From Candidatus Solibacter usitatus (GTDB lineage: Bacteria; Acidobacteriota; Terriglobia; Bryobacterales; Bryobacteraceae): a stretch of 55,732 bases of DNA. Position numbers and translations under genes: made by a program. The DNA lies in assembly GCA_016213245.1 (NCBI GenBank), contig JACRBC010000146.1, forward strand, positions 1-55,732. The letters are read 5' to 3'. The notes under the pieces were generated by a model, which saw nothing but the letters and a program-made list of their open reading frames with translations, made no database searches and was not told the DNA's origin. Of the stretch, positions 26,273 through 34,693 are shown piece by piece (the first letter of the stretch is position 1; the number at the start of each line of letters is the position of its first letter).

Positions 26273-26922
26273 TCAGAGTCATCACGCGGAATTTCTGGTG
26301 GAAAGCGGCCTCGCTCGCCGGCGCATTCGGCCTCTGGTTCTCCTTCAGCGGCACGCGCGAGCTCACAACCTCGGTCACTGTTCCCGTGCAATACAGGAAC
26401 ATCCCCAAGAATCTGGAAATCAGCTCCGATCTCACTGAACAGGTCCACCTGATTCTTCGCGGACCGTCCCCTCTGCTGCGCGGAGTCGCTGGCAGCCAGT
26501 CCCCGGTCATCATCGACTTGAGCGACATTCGCGGGCCAGGCCAGCGGACCTTCACCGTCGACGGCAGGAATATGGGCTTGTCGCCCGGAGTCATTTTGGA
26601 GCGAGCCATCCCGGCGCAAATCCGCTTGCGGCTGGAGACCCGCGCGCGAAAGGATGTTCCGGTCCATGCCCGCTTCGAAAATGTCCCGCAGGGGATGCGC
26701 GTCGCCGAGGTGGAGGTTCGTCCCCGGGCTCTGACCATCGTCGGGCCCCAGACCAGAATCGCCGCCATCGAGCACGTGGAAACCGATCCGGTGGACATTC
26801 GCGATCTGGACTCCAATGGCGAGATCAGGACCACGGCCTTCGCCGGCGACCCGCAGGTCTACTTCGCGGCCTTTCCGAGCGTCACTCTCAAAGTGAAGCT
26901 TGCTCCCGGCCCGCGGAAATAG
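26269..26922 (+). CDS. cdaR: YbbR-domain regulator of diadenylate cyclase
   Basis: A 217-residue protein with a single N-terminal transmembrane helix (about 10-28, WWKAASLAGAFGLWFSF) and two YbbR-like beta domains outside the membrane (about 35-115 and 120-212; for example VPVQYRNIPKNLEISSD and VPVHARFENVPQGMRV). In Firmicutes CdaR binds CdaA and controls its activity. The same role is inferred here from gene order. It is shorter than the four-YbbR-domain CdaR of Bacillus. ATGA overlap with cdaA, and glmM begins two bases after its stop. Confidence 0.9.
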   Translation: MIRVITRNFWWKAASLAGAFGLWFSFSGTRELTTSVTVPVQYRNIPKNLEISSDLTEQVHLILRGPSPLLRGVAGSQSPVIIDLSDIRGPGQRTFTVDGRNMGLSPGVILERAIPAQIRLRLETRARKDVPVHARFENVPQGMRVAEVEVRPRALTIVGPQTRIAAIEHVETDPVDIRDLDSNGEIRTTAFAGDPQVYFAAFPSVTLKVKLAPGPRK

Positions 26923-26923
26923 C

Positions 26924-28240
26924 ATGCCACGGGAACTCTTCGGTACCGACGGAATTCGCGGGGTCGCCGGTCAGTCCCCCCTCGATGCGCCCACCGTCTT
27001 CGCCTTCGGCGCCGCCCTCGGCGAATGGGTCAGCCATCATCCCAACCCCACGGTCGTGATCGGAATGGACACGCGCGAGTCCGGCCAGTGGCTCGCCGAA
27101 ACCGTCGCCGCCGGGCTGGCCCGCTCCGGGGCGCGCGCTACATTCGCCGGCTTGACCACCACGCCCGGCGTCGCTTACCTCGCCCGCATGGAGGATTTTG
27201 CCGCCGGCGTGATGATCTCCGCCTCCCATAACCCCTTCCAGGACAACGGGCTCAAGATCTTCGACCACACCGGCTTCAAACTGCCCGACTCCACCGAAAA
27301 CGACCTCGAACGCCGCATCTTCTCTCTCCTCCAGCAGCCTCACCCGCCTGCCCGGCTCCCCCTCACCGCCGATCCCGCATGCGATCGTCATTACGTCGAT
27401 TTCCTGGCTGGCACTCTTCCCGCCTCTCTCCGCGGTGTCCGCCTCGTGCTCGACTGCGCCAACGGCGCAGCCTCCCACATTGGACCGGCGCTCTTCTCCG
27501 ATCTGGGCGCCGGAGTGATCACCATCGGCTGCTCGCCCGACGGGCGCAATATCAACCAGGGATGCGGCGCGCTTCACGTCGATGGCCTGAGGCAAAGGGT
27601 GCTCGCCGAAGGGGCTCACCTCGGCGCCGCCTTCGACGGCGATGCCGACCGCTGCATTCTCGTCTCCGCCTCCGGCCGCATCGTCGACGGCGACCACTGC
27701 CTCCTCATCGCCGCCCGCCGCATCCGGCCCCAACGCGTGGTGGCCACCGTGATGTCCAACCTCGGCCTGGAACGCGCGCTGGTCGCCGATGGCATCGGCC
27801 TGATCCGTACCGCCGTGGGCGATCGCTACGTCATCGAGGAGATGGTCCGCAGCGGGCTGCCGCTGGGCGGTGAACAGAGCGGGCACGTCATCTTCCGCCA
27901 ATACTCGACCACCGGCGACGGCTTGCTGACCGCGCTGCGGATGCTGGAAGCCTGCATGGACGCCGGCGCCACCCTGGACGAACTGGTGGAAGGCTTCACC
28001 GTCTACCCGCAGAAACTCGTCAACGTCCGCTTCGCCGTCAAACGGCCCATCGAGGAACTGCCGGCCGTGCAAAGCGAAATCCGGGCCGCCGAGGCTGAAT
28101 TCGGCGAAGCCGGCCGCGTCCTGGTGCGGTTTTCCGGCACCGAGCCGCTGGCACGGGTCATGGTGGAAGGTCCAACCACTGAGCGCGTGGACGCGCGGGC
28201 GGGGGCTATCGCCGAGGCCATCCGATTGGCGCTATGCTGA
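26924..28240 (+). CDS. glmM: Phosphoglucosamine mutase
   Basis: A 438-residue enzyme converting glucosamine 6-phosphate to glucosamine 1-phosphate for UDP-GlcNAc and peptidoglycan. It begins MPRELFGTDGIRGVAG, the family N-terminus. The phosphoserine loop is ISASHNPFQDNG with Ser101, the magnesium loop is FDGDADRC near 236-243, sugar specificity is GGEQSGHVIF near 318, and the phosphate-binding loop is RFSGTEPLARVMVEG near 403-417. It follows cdaR closely. In Firmicutes GlmM and CdaA bind each other, and this linkage suggests the same coupling of c-di-AMP with wall synthesis. Confidence 0.96.
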   Translation: MPRELFGTDGIRGVAGQSPLDAPTVFAFGAALGEWVSHHPNPTVVIGMDTRESGQWLAETVAAGLARSGARATFAGLTTTPGVAYLARMEDFAAGVMISASHNPFQDNGLKIFDHTGFKLPDSTENDLERRIFSLLQQPHPPARLPLTADPACDRHYVDFLAGTLPASLRGVRLVLDCANGAASHIGPALFSDLGAGVITIGCSPDGRNINQGCGALHVDGLRQRVLAEGAHLGAAFDGDADRCILVSASGRIVDGDHCLLIAARRIRPQRVVATVMSNLGLERALVADGIGLIRTAVGDRYVIEEMVRSGLPLGGEQSGHVIFRQYSTTGDGLLTALRMLEACMDAGATLDELVEGFTVYPQKLVNVRFAVKRPIEELPAVQSEIRAAEAEFGEAGRVLVRFSGTEPLARVMVEGPTTERVDARAGAIAEAIRLALC

Positions 28241-28244
28241 CTTC

Positions 28245-28880
28245 ATGAAGTCCACGTTGCTCCTCCTGCTCATCACGGCTACCACCGCCTTCGCCCAGCG
28301 TCCGGCAGGCCCGCGCCCGCCCGGCGAGGACTGGGTCCAGCTCTACAACGGCAAGGACGTCTCCAACTGGAACAACGTCGGCGGCCAGCAATGGACGGTG
28401 GAGGACGGCGTCCTGATCGGGCGTTCAATCAATAAGGACTACGGCTACCTGGAGACTCCGCGCGACTACAAGGACTTCCAGCTCTCCCTCCGCTTCAAGT
28501 GCGTCGGCACGGGGAACTCCGGCGTCTACTTCCACACCAAGTTCAAGCCCGGCACCGCCGACGTCAGCCAGGGCGCGCAGTTTGAAATCGATTGCACAAT
28601 CGGCCGCCACACCGCCGGCGTCTACGGCTTCGGTCGCGCCTGGATCGTCTGGCCCGCGCCGGAAAACGAGACCGTCGTGCGCCAGAACGATTGGAACGAG
28701 ATGCTCGTCACCGTCTCAGGCAACCGCTATACCTCGCGCCTCAACGGCGTGCCCATGGTCGACTTCACCGACCCCCGCGCACCCTTCCTCGAAGGCACCA
28801 TCGCCCTGCAACTCCACTCCGGCGGCAGCGGCCATATGCAGTTCAAGGACATCTGGGTCCGCGACCTGACGAAGAAATAG
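28245..28880 (+). CDS. DUF1080 secreted protein (3-keto-disaccharide hydrolase fold)
   Basis: A 211-residue protein with a Sec signal peptide (MKSTLLLLLITATTAFAQ) and a concanavalin-like jelly-roll domain typical of DUF1080: DWVQLYNGKDVSNWNNV near 29-45, WTVEDGVLIG, GNSGVYFHTKF near 90-100, and LQLHSGGSGHMQFKDIWVR at the end. Some members hydrolyse 3-keto-glycosides; many are unstudied. It starts four bases after glmM, so it may share the transcript, though function gives no obvious link. Numerous paralogues are usual in acidobacteria and planctomycetes. Confidence 0.9.
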   Translation: MKSTLLLLLITATTAFAQRPAGPRPPGEDWVQLYNGKDVSNWNNVGGQQWTVEDGVLIGRSINKDYGYLETPRDYKDFQLSLRFKCVGTGNSGVYFHTKFKPGTADVSQGAQFEIDCTIGRHTAGVYGFGRAWIVWPAPENETVVRQNDWNEMLVTVSGNRYTSRLNGVPMVDFTDPRAPFLEGTIALQLHSGGSGHMQFKDIWVRDLTKK

Positions 28881-28905
28881 CCCGTTGTCGGAGCCGTGCG
28901 GGCTA
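28878..28905. terminator. Shared hairpin between convergent genes
   Basis: TAGCCCG at 28878-28884 pairs perfectly with CGGGCTA at 28899-28905 across a 14-base loop. The left arm contains the DUF1080 stop codon and the right arm overlaps the end of the toxin remnant, so it could end transcription from both sides. No T run. Confidence 0.4.
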
Positions 28906-29136
28906 CAGGAACGCGTCCAGCAGAATCGCCGCCACGCTCCCCAGCCGCGCGAACGCCGCATCGTTGCTGACGATGCCTGTCGCTCCGCTCCTGATGGCCG
29001 TCGCCGCCTGCAATGCGTCCGGAGTTCTCAGCCGGTGAACTGCGCGCAGCCGGGCCGCCTCCATCTGGTAGATGAAGATGCTCGTGTCGAACGCCAGCCG
29101 GGAGTGACGTCTCAACAGGGAGCGTAGAGTGCTCAC
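28903..29136 (-). pseudogene. vapC: VapC-type PIN toxin with internal in-frame deletion
   Basis: The 77-residue frame starts with a PIN-domain N-terminus (SRLAFDTSIFIYQME, first acidic residue Asp17). It then jumps directly to the C-terminal part AARLRAVHRLRTPDALQAAT and GIVSNDAAFARL (Asp40 and Asp59). Normal VapC proteins have about 130-140 residues; the roughly 55-60 residues between, including the conserved glutamate, are absent. The catalytic acidic cluster is therefore incomplete and nuclease activity unlikely. The frame stays open and the GTG start overlaps the antitoxin stop (GTGA). The deletion is inferred from family layout. Confidence 0.78.
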
Positions 29137-29354
29137 CGCCAGCCTCCGCGCTCCTTCTCCAGGTACCCCGCCGGATAGGTCCCCTTCGCCAGCCCGCGAA
29201 TCGCCTCGCGGTACGATTCCGGCCGCTGCAGCACCAGCACTTCTCCGCCCCGCACCACCACCAGGAGCTTGTCGCCGGCCTTCACCCCAAGCGCCTCGCG
29301 GGCCTCTCGGGGAATCACGATCTGGTTCTTCGAGGATAGGGTCGCTTCCGTCAT
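29133..29354 (-). CDS. vapB: AbrB/SpoVT-type antitoxin
   Basis: A 73-residue protein beginning MTEATLSSKNQIVIPREARE, the swapped-hairpin AbrB DNA-binding fold, followed by ALGVKAGDKLLVVVRGGEVL and a C-terminal tail LAKGTYPAGYLEKERGGWR that would bind and block a VapC partner. It should bind its own promoter and neutralise the toxin. Partner toxin is degenerate, yet the antitoxin appears intact and could still counter other VapC proteins. The long upstream frame is a shadow of the M14 gene. Confidence 0.88.
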   Translation of the reverse strand: MTEATLSSKNQIVIPREAREALGVKAGDKLLVVVRGGEVLVLQRPESYREAIRGLAKGTYPAGYLEKERGGWR

Positions 29355-29398
29355 CACTTTACATATCAACAAGAAGTAAAGCGAGAAGGAAGCGGCGC

Positions 29399-31861
29399 CT
29401 ACATCACCAGCGCGTTGAAAAACAGCTTCAGCGTCAGCCAGCTCTGCGCCCGGTATTGCGGCCGCATGCCGAACAGCACCACCCGGCCCCGCCCCACGGC
29501 CACGTCCACCAGCGCCGGTTTGTCCGCCAGGTACTTCTCGCCCAGCAGCCAGCCCGATGCCAGCACCGGAGCTTGTGCGTAGCGCAGAACCGTCCGGGCG
29601 TCGCCGCTCTCTGCTTCCCACACGGGGCTCTGCTCGTTCCAGATCGTGAATTCCTGGGGAAGCCCGAGGCCCAGCGGTGAGCCCGGTTCCAGGCGGACGT
29701 TCAGCAGGGATCCCGGGCAATAAAAGTCGCGGGAAGGGACGCCCTTCAAGGCGTTCTTGACCGGAACGCCGAGTTGCTCGGCCGCGTATTCGCCCGAGTC
29801 GTTGAAGAAGATCAGTTTGCCGCCGGCCTCCACGAACTGCCGCAGCGCGGCGGCGCCCTCCTTGCCAAGGCCGCCGGTGAACTCCTCCGGCATCGCGCCC
29901 TGCCGGTGACCACGGTCTATGGCGGCAGAGCTCTGGTCGGCGAAGACCAGCACGTCGAAGCTCTCATTCAGGCCGCCGGCGCGGATGGCGGCGTTGGAGA
30001 CGCTGGAGTACTGCCAGCCGAAGTGCTCGACGATCCACCGCGTCCAGCCCTCGTCCATGGAAGGCACGAAGCCTTTGTAGATTCCCACCCGGGGCTGTTT
30101 CAGCGGGGCGAAGCCCTGCGGCCTCCGGGCGCCAGTGGCAAACTCGCCCGTTTGCGGATTGCGCCAGACCGGCGTGCCGCTCTTCCAGGCGTCGTTCACC
30201 CTCTTCCACGAGTCACTGTCGGACGCACCCAGCCCGCTGGCCGGAAAGCTCAGGTCCCCGGCGCGCGCCAGTTTCGCCTGAAACTGATCCTCCACCGTCT
30301 CGACGCTGACGCCCATCAGCAGCGGCAGAGTGTGAGCCGTGACGTCGTACGGGCGCTTCGGCGGGCCGCCCGGGTACAGGCGCAGGTCGGGATACTTCTG
30401 CCGTTCGAGCAGCGTCTTGGCAAAGCTCGACCACGGCTGCTGCATCCTCACCACGAACGAACCGGCCGGGTATTGCTTCGCGCCGGCGCTGAACGGTTCG
30501 GCGGCGGCGTCGATCTCCACGGCGCCAAACTGCAGTGTCTCCAGCAGCCTTCTGGCCGCGCCCGGGTCGGCCTGCGTCACGGGAAGAATGAACGCATAGG
30601 GAGCGCGCCGTTCGGCGGCGCGGCGGTTGATCTCGTAGAAGCCCTTGAGGAACTCCGCGCGCCGCAGGGCGGCGGTATTGCACAGGCTCTCCATGGCGAT
30701 CAACTGGTCGTCGACGATGTCGCGGAGCTTCCACTCTCCGCCCGGCCACGGATCCAGGTGGTTCCAGGAGCGCTCGCGCGCGTTGTAGCCCAGCGAGTTC
30801 ACCGACAACTGCTCCTGCTTCACGTGGATCGGCGAGGCGATGCGGACGCTGGCCGATTCGCTCAGGATGCGCAGGCCCCCGTGATAGCTCTGGTAGTGCC
30901 GCGCCGGGGTCCAGAAGTCGTACACGGCGTTCACCACCACGCCCTTGCGGCCCGCTGCCGTCAGGTCCGCGGCCATCGTCATACCCACCATGTTGCACTG
31001 CTGGGCGATCAGCGGGTCGATGTTCGGTTCCACCGGGTCCAGCCACGGCGGAACGAACATGCGGGCCGCCGTCGGTCCCATCTGGTGCACATCGTAGACC
31101 ACGTGCGGATGCCAGACGTTGTGGACCCGGCTCACCAGGGCGCGGTTCTCGGCCTGCGTGAACATGTACCAGTCGCGGTTATTGTCGTGGCCGGCGTACT
31201 TCTGGTACAGCTCGGGCGGCGAGGTGCCCTCCCACGGCGTTCCCAGCGTCTGCCGGTACCACTTCGTCACGATGTCCACGCCGTCGGGATTGATCGACGG
31301 CGCCAGCAGCACGATGACGTTGTTCAGGATGTTTTGAATCTTCGGATCCTTCGACGTCGCCAGCTTCCAGGCGAATTCCACCGCGGTGTGCGTCGAGGCG
31401 ATCTCGGTGGCATGTACGCTGCACGTGATCAGCACCACCGCCTTGCCCTCGGCGGCGAGCTTCACCGCCTCCTCCGGCGAGGTGACCCGCGGATCGGCCA
31501 GCCGCTTCTGGATCTGGTTGTAGCGGTCCAGCCGCTTCAGATTCTCCGGCGCGCTGATCACGGCCAGCGCCATCGGCCGCCCCTCGGTGGACTTTCCGTA
31601 CTCGAGGAATCGAACGCGATCGCCGCCCTTCTCCAGTTCCTGAAAGTAGCCCGTGACCTTCGACCAGTCCAGCACCGTCCTGTCCGCGCCCATGCGGTGG
31701 CCGAAGTACGCTTCCGGCGACGGCGCCGCGCCGCTGAGCGCCAGCGGTAGCATCAAAGCCGCGAGCGTCAGCGAGCGGGTCAGCGCGCAGCACCGAACAC
31801 GTAAAGCCGCGCGCGTCAGCAGCAGAGCCGCGCGCGTAAGCAAGCGGGTCAACCGGTTCAT
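29399..31861 (-). CDS. M14-family zinc carboxypeptidase-like protein, exported
   Basis: An 820-residue protein. The peptidase domain spans about 60-400, with the zinc-binding HATE (His150, Glu153) in TCSVHATEIAST, then INPDGVDIV near 196 and DNNRDWYMFTQAE near 226-238. The C-terminal half includes a glutamine-amidotransferase-like fold (FDVLVFADQSS, GGKLIFFNDSGEY). The ATG at 31861 overlaps the preceding gene's stop (ATGA). The N-terminus is odd: LTRLLTRAALLLTRAALR, then LTRSLTLAALMLPLALSGAA. It is encoded by copies of the 28-base repeat, which lengthen the region before the signal-peptide core. Confidence 0.88.
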   Translation of the reverse strand: MNRLTRLLTRAALLLTRAALRVRCCALTRSLTLAALMLPLALSGAAPSPEAYFGHRMGADRTVLDWSKVTGYFQELEKGGDRVRFLEYGKSTEGRPMALAVISAPENLKRLDRYNQIQKRLADPRVTSPEEAVKLAAEGKAVVLITCSVHATEIASTHTAVEFAWKLATSKDPKIQNILNNVIVLLAPSINPDGVDIVTKWYRQTLGTPWEGTSPPELYQKYAGHDNNRDWYMFTQAENRALVSRVHNVWHPHVVYDVHQMGPTAARMFVPPWLDPVEPNIDPLIAQQCNMVGMTMAADLTAAGRKGVVVNAVYDFWTPARHYQSYHGGLRILSESASVRIASPIHVKQEQLSVNSLGYNARERSWNHLDPWPGGEWKLRDIVDDQLIAMESLCNTAALRRAEFLKGFYEINRRAAERRAPYAFILPVTQADPGAARRLLETLQFGAVEIDAAAEPFSAGAKQYPAGSFVVRMQQPWSSFAKTLLERQKYPDLRLYPGGPPKRPYDVTAHTLPLLMGVSVETVEDQFQAKLARAGDLSFPASGLGASDSDSWKRVNDAWKSGTPVWRNPQTGEFATGARRPQGFAPLKQPRVGIYKGFVPSMDEGWTRWIVEHFGWQYSSVSNAAIRAGGLNESFDVLVFADQSSAAIDRGHRQGAMPEEFTGGLGKEGAAALRQFVEAGGKLIFFNDSGEYAAEQLGVPVKNALKGVPSRDFYCPGSLLNVRLEPGSPLGLGLPQEFTIWNEQSPVWEAESGDARTVLRYAQAPVLASGWLLGEKYLADKPALVDVAVGRGRVVLFGMRPQYRAQSWLTLKLFFNALVM
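31757..31853 (-). repeat. Cluster of 28-base repeat copies inside the M14 signal-peptide coding region
   Basis: Full units at 31757-31784 and 31826-31853 and a half unit at 31805-31820. They belong to the family found at 25273. On the coding strand they read as LTR-x-LTLAAL-like residues, so the hydrophobic, basic character suits a signal peptide. Confidence 0.7.
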
Positions 31862-32619
31862 CCTCTGGCCAGTTCCATCCACAGCGCCCGGTAGTATCGC
31901 ATGAAGCGCTCCGGCTCCTTGCTTTCGCCGATCTCCATCAGCGTGTAGCGCTCGTACTTTGCCTGGCGCAGCAAGGCGAACAACTCGCGGTACGGATACT
32001 TCTCGTTCGCCAATTCATTGATGTGGCAGTTCTTGATCCATGGCCGGAGCATGTCGAACGACATCTTCACCGAGCCGTTCACAACGTCCGTCGGATTGGA
32101 GTTCCAGCACAGACCCACCGCCGCATGTTTGGTGTTTCTCATGATGTCGGCGCAGACCGGCGGCGCCTGGGTCTGCGAGCCGTGCACCTCCATCCAGATC
32201 TCCACGCCCTTGCCGGCGGCGTAGTCGCCCAACTCGCGCAGACTCGCGGCGACGTTCTGGATGGTCTGCTCGCGCGAAACCTCCTTGGGGAATCCGTTGG
32301 GCCGCACCTTCACGCCCCACGCGCCGGTGTCGTGCGCCAGGTCGACAAACGCCTTCGCGTCCTCGACGTTCTTCTTCCGCACCGCCGGATCGGCCGCGTG
32401 AAACTCGCTGGTAGACCCGTAGCTCAGCAGGCGGACCTTGGTCTTCTCAAACCGCGCCCGGACGCGCGCCCGTTCCTGCGTCGTCAGCGACGGCTCCACC
32501 CCGTGCTTGTGGCCGGTGCGCAGCTCCACCGCCTCAAACTGCGCCTCTTCCAGTTTGGTAATGACGGTCTCCAGGTCCCAGTCCTTCAGGACGTTGTAGG
32601 TAACAGCTCCAAGCATCAT
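31858..32619 (-). CDS. TIM-barrel sugar isomerase/epimerase-like protein
   Basis: A 253-residue protein of the xylose-isomerase-like TIM barrel (AP endonuclease family 2) fold, often annotated as sugar phosphate isomerase/epimerase. It starts MMLGAVTYNVLKDWDLETVI. Probable metal-site residues lie in IWMEVHGSQ near 140-148 (Glu), LCWNSN near 170, KNCHINEL near 196-203 (His) and YTLMEIGES near 226-234 (Glu). The substrate is not predictable. It overlaps the symporter stop and the M14 start by four bases each. Confidence 0.87.
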   Translation of the reverse strand: MMLGAVTYNVLKDWDLETVITKLEEAQFEAVELRTGHKHGVEPSLTTQERARVRARFEKTKVRLLSYGSTSEFHAADPAVRKKNVEDAKAFVDLAHDTGAWGVKVRPNGFPKEVSREQTIQNVAASLRELGDYAAGKGVEIWMEVHGSQTQAPPVCADIMRNTKHAAVGLCWNSNPTDVVNGSVKMSFDMLRPWIKNCHINELANEKYPYRELFALLRQAKYERYTLMEIGESKEPERFMRYYRALWMELARG

Positions 32620-33830
32620 GATTCGTGCGCCTCCGGCGCATTCAGATCATACCCTTCCCAACGGGCGATCACCGCGCTGGCCAGGCAGTTGCCCAGCAGG
32701 TTCACCGACGTTCGCGCCATGTCCATGAGAGTGTCGACGCCCAGCAGCAGGGCGATTCCCTCCACCGGCAGCTTGAAGGCCGACAGCGTCCCCGCCAGGA
32801 TAATGAGCGAAGCCCTTGGCACGGCGGCCACGCCTTTCGACGTCAGCATCAATGTCAGCATCATCAGGAGCTGCTGGCTGAGCGTGAGGTCCACGCCCGC
32901 CGCCTGCGCCACGAAGACCGATGCCAGCGACAGGTAGAGTGTGCTCCCGTCGAGGTTGAAGCTGTAGCCGGTCGGCAGGACGAATGCCACGATGTGCTTC
33001 GGGACGCCGAACTTCTCCATGTTCTCCAGCGCCAATGGCAGCGCCGCCTCGCTCGAGGCCGTCGAGAACGCCAGCACGTACGGCTCCTTCACCCAGTGCA
33101 CGAAGCGCCGCATCGGGATCTTGAAGATCACCATCACCAGGCCGAGAACGCCAACGACAAAGACGACCAGCGCGCCGTACAGCGTCAGGATCAGCTTTCC
33201 GAGCCCGAACAGGACGGTGATGCCCTTTGAGCCGACCACCGCCGCCATGGCGGCGCCCACCCCGAACGGCGCCAGGTACATGACGTACTTGGTGTACTCG
33301 AACATCACATCGGCCACCGACTGCAGGAACTTGACCACCGGCTCCGCCTTGGCGCCGATCATCGTGCAGGCGGTGCCGAACAGAAAGCAGAAGACCACCA
33401 TCTGGAGGACTTCGCCCTTCGCCATGGCGTCGATGATCGAGTTCGGAAACGTGTGCTCAAGCACCGACGCCAGCGACGTCTTGGTCTGCGGAAGTGAGGG
33501 GTCCACCACCGCTTGCTCCAGCGACAGGCCCGCGCCGGGCTTCACCAGGTTGACGGCCCCCAAGCCCAGGAACAGAGCCACGGTAGTGACGATCTCGAAG
33601 TAGATGATGGACTTCAGCCCGATGCGCCCCATGGCCTTGGCCGAACCCGAGCCGGCGATGCCGACCACCAGCGTGGCAAACAGCAGCGGCGCGATGATCG
33701 ACTTGATCATGCGGATGAAGATGTTGGACGCCGGCGATAGCTGCTTGCCCACATCCGGAAAGAAGTGGCCTACCGCGATTCCCGCCGCCATGGCGATGAA
33801 GATCCAACTGGTCAACGAAAGCTTCTTCAA
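32616..33830 (-). CDS. Dicarboxylate/amino-acid:cation symporter (DAACS family)
   Basis: A 404-residue transporter of the GltP/DctA type taking up glutamate, aspartate or C4-dicarboxylates with protons or sodium. TTG start at 33830, preceded by GGGGGAA, overlaps the nadK stop (TTGA). Family signatures are the serine-rich loop FSTASSEAALPLALENMEKFG near 247-267, PTGYSFNLDGSTLYLSLA near 278-295, and DTLMDMARTSVNLLGN near 368-383, with the substrate-binding Asp and Asn. About eight membrane helices plus two hairpins. Confidence 0.93.
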   Translation of the reverse strand: MKKLSLTSWIFIAMAAGIAVGHFFPDVGKQLSPASNIFIRMIKSIIAPLLFATLVVGIAGSGSAKAMGRIGLKSIIYFEIVTTVALFLGLGAVNLVKPGAGLSLEQAVVDPSLPQTKTSLASVLEHTFPNSIIDAMAKGEVLQMVVFCFLFGTACTMIGAKAEPVVKFLQSVADVMFEYTKYVMYLAPFGVGAAMAAVVGSKGITVLFGLGKLILTLYGALVVFVVGVLGLVMVIFKIPMRRFVHWVKEPYVLAFSTASSEAALPLALENMEKFGVPKHIVAFVLPTGYSFNLDGSTLYLSLASVFVAQAAGVDLTLSQQLLMMLTLMLTSKGVAAVPRASLIILAGTLSAFKLPVEGIALLLGVDTLMDMARTSVNLLGNCLASAVIARWEGYDLNAPEAHES

Positions 33831-34693
33831 CGTTCCCCCCACTTGAGTTTCTGCCGCAAGACATCGAAAAAGAGCATCCGCGGCGGCCTGATGAGCGACA
33901 GCGAATACTGGCTGCTGCGGCAGATCACCCTGTCCTGCTCCTTCAACGGCTCTCCCACCTGACCGTCGATGGTGAGGTAGGCCGAGTCGCCGGCGGCGAG
34001 GTTCAGAATCTGGATGACGCTGGAATCGGAGACCAGCACCGGCCGGTGGGTCAGCGTGTGCGGGCAGATCGGCGTGATGCAAAGCGCCCCTACGCTCGGG
34101 AATACGATGGGCCCGCCGGCGCTCAGGCTGTAGGCGGTCGAGCCCGTGGGCGTCGCGATGATCAGCCCGTCCGCCTTGTACCGGCAGACGAAGTGCGCAT
34201 CCACGTTGCACACCAGGTCGATCATCCGGGCGATGTGCGCCTTGGTGATCACCACGTCGTTGAGCGCGTCGTAGCGCGCCACGATCTCGCCGCGGCGCTG
34301 CACCTCGCAGGTGAGCATCCGCCGCTTGGCCACGCGGTGCTCGTCGCGCAGCGCCCGCTCCAGTTCGGGAAACAGATCCTCTGTCGAGATCGCCGTGAGG
34401 AATCCCAGGCCGCCCAGATTGACCGCGAACAGCGGGATCTCCCGCCCGGCAATCGCCCGCGCCGCCGACAGCAGCGTCCCGTCGCCGCCCAGGACGATGA
34501 CCAGTTGGGCGCCTTCAGGCACCTCCTGCCGCGCAACCGCCGGCAGCGGCGCCTGCGCGTAGCTGGCCGTGGCCTCATCCACGCGGTAGGCGATGCCATG
34601 AGAGTCCAGCCAGGCCAGCAGCGCCGGCACCACGCGTTGCGCCTGCTTCGCCTCAGGCTTCGAGATGATTCCGACTGTGCGGATCGGTTCCAT
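33827..34693 (-). CDS. nadK: NAD kinase
   Basis: A 288-residue enzyme phosphorylating NAD to NADP. Motifs are VLGGDGTLLSAAR (GGDGT at 69-73), NLGGLGFLTA near 92, DALNDVVI near 141 (substrate-binding Asn-Asp), and ADGLIIATPTGSTAYSLSAGGPI near 174-196. The start at MEPIRTVGIISKP is the family beginning and makes the gene overlap tlyA by 41 bases in another frame, which is longer than the 4-base overlaps elsewhere in the operon. Confidence 0.96.
   Translation of the reverse strand: MEPIRTVGIISKPEAKQAQRVVPALLAWLDSHGIAYRVDEATASYAQAPLPAVARQEVPEGAQLVIVLGGDGTLLSAARAIAGREIPLFAVNLGGLGFLTAISTEDLFPELERALRDEHRVAKRRMLTCEVQRRGEIVARYDALNDVVITKAHIARMIDLVCNVDAHFVCRYKADGLIIATPTGSTAYSLSAGGPIVFPSVGALCITPICPHTLTHRPVLVSDSSVIQILNLAAGDSAYLTIDGQVGEPLKEQDRVICRSSQYSLSLIRPPRMLFFDVLRQKLKWGER

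Noticed and set aside
29774-31750. Plus-strand 658-residue open frame opposite the M14 peptidase
   Set aside because: Composition is histidine/arginine/glycine-rich shadow sequence with no signal, domain or ribosome site. The minus strand encodes clear peptidase motifs.
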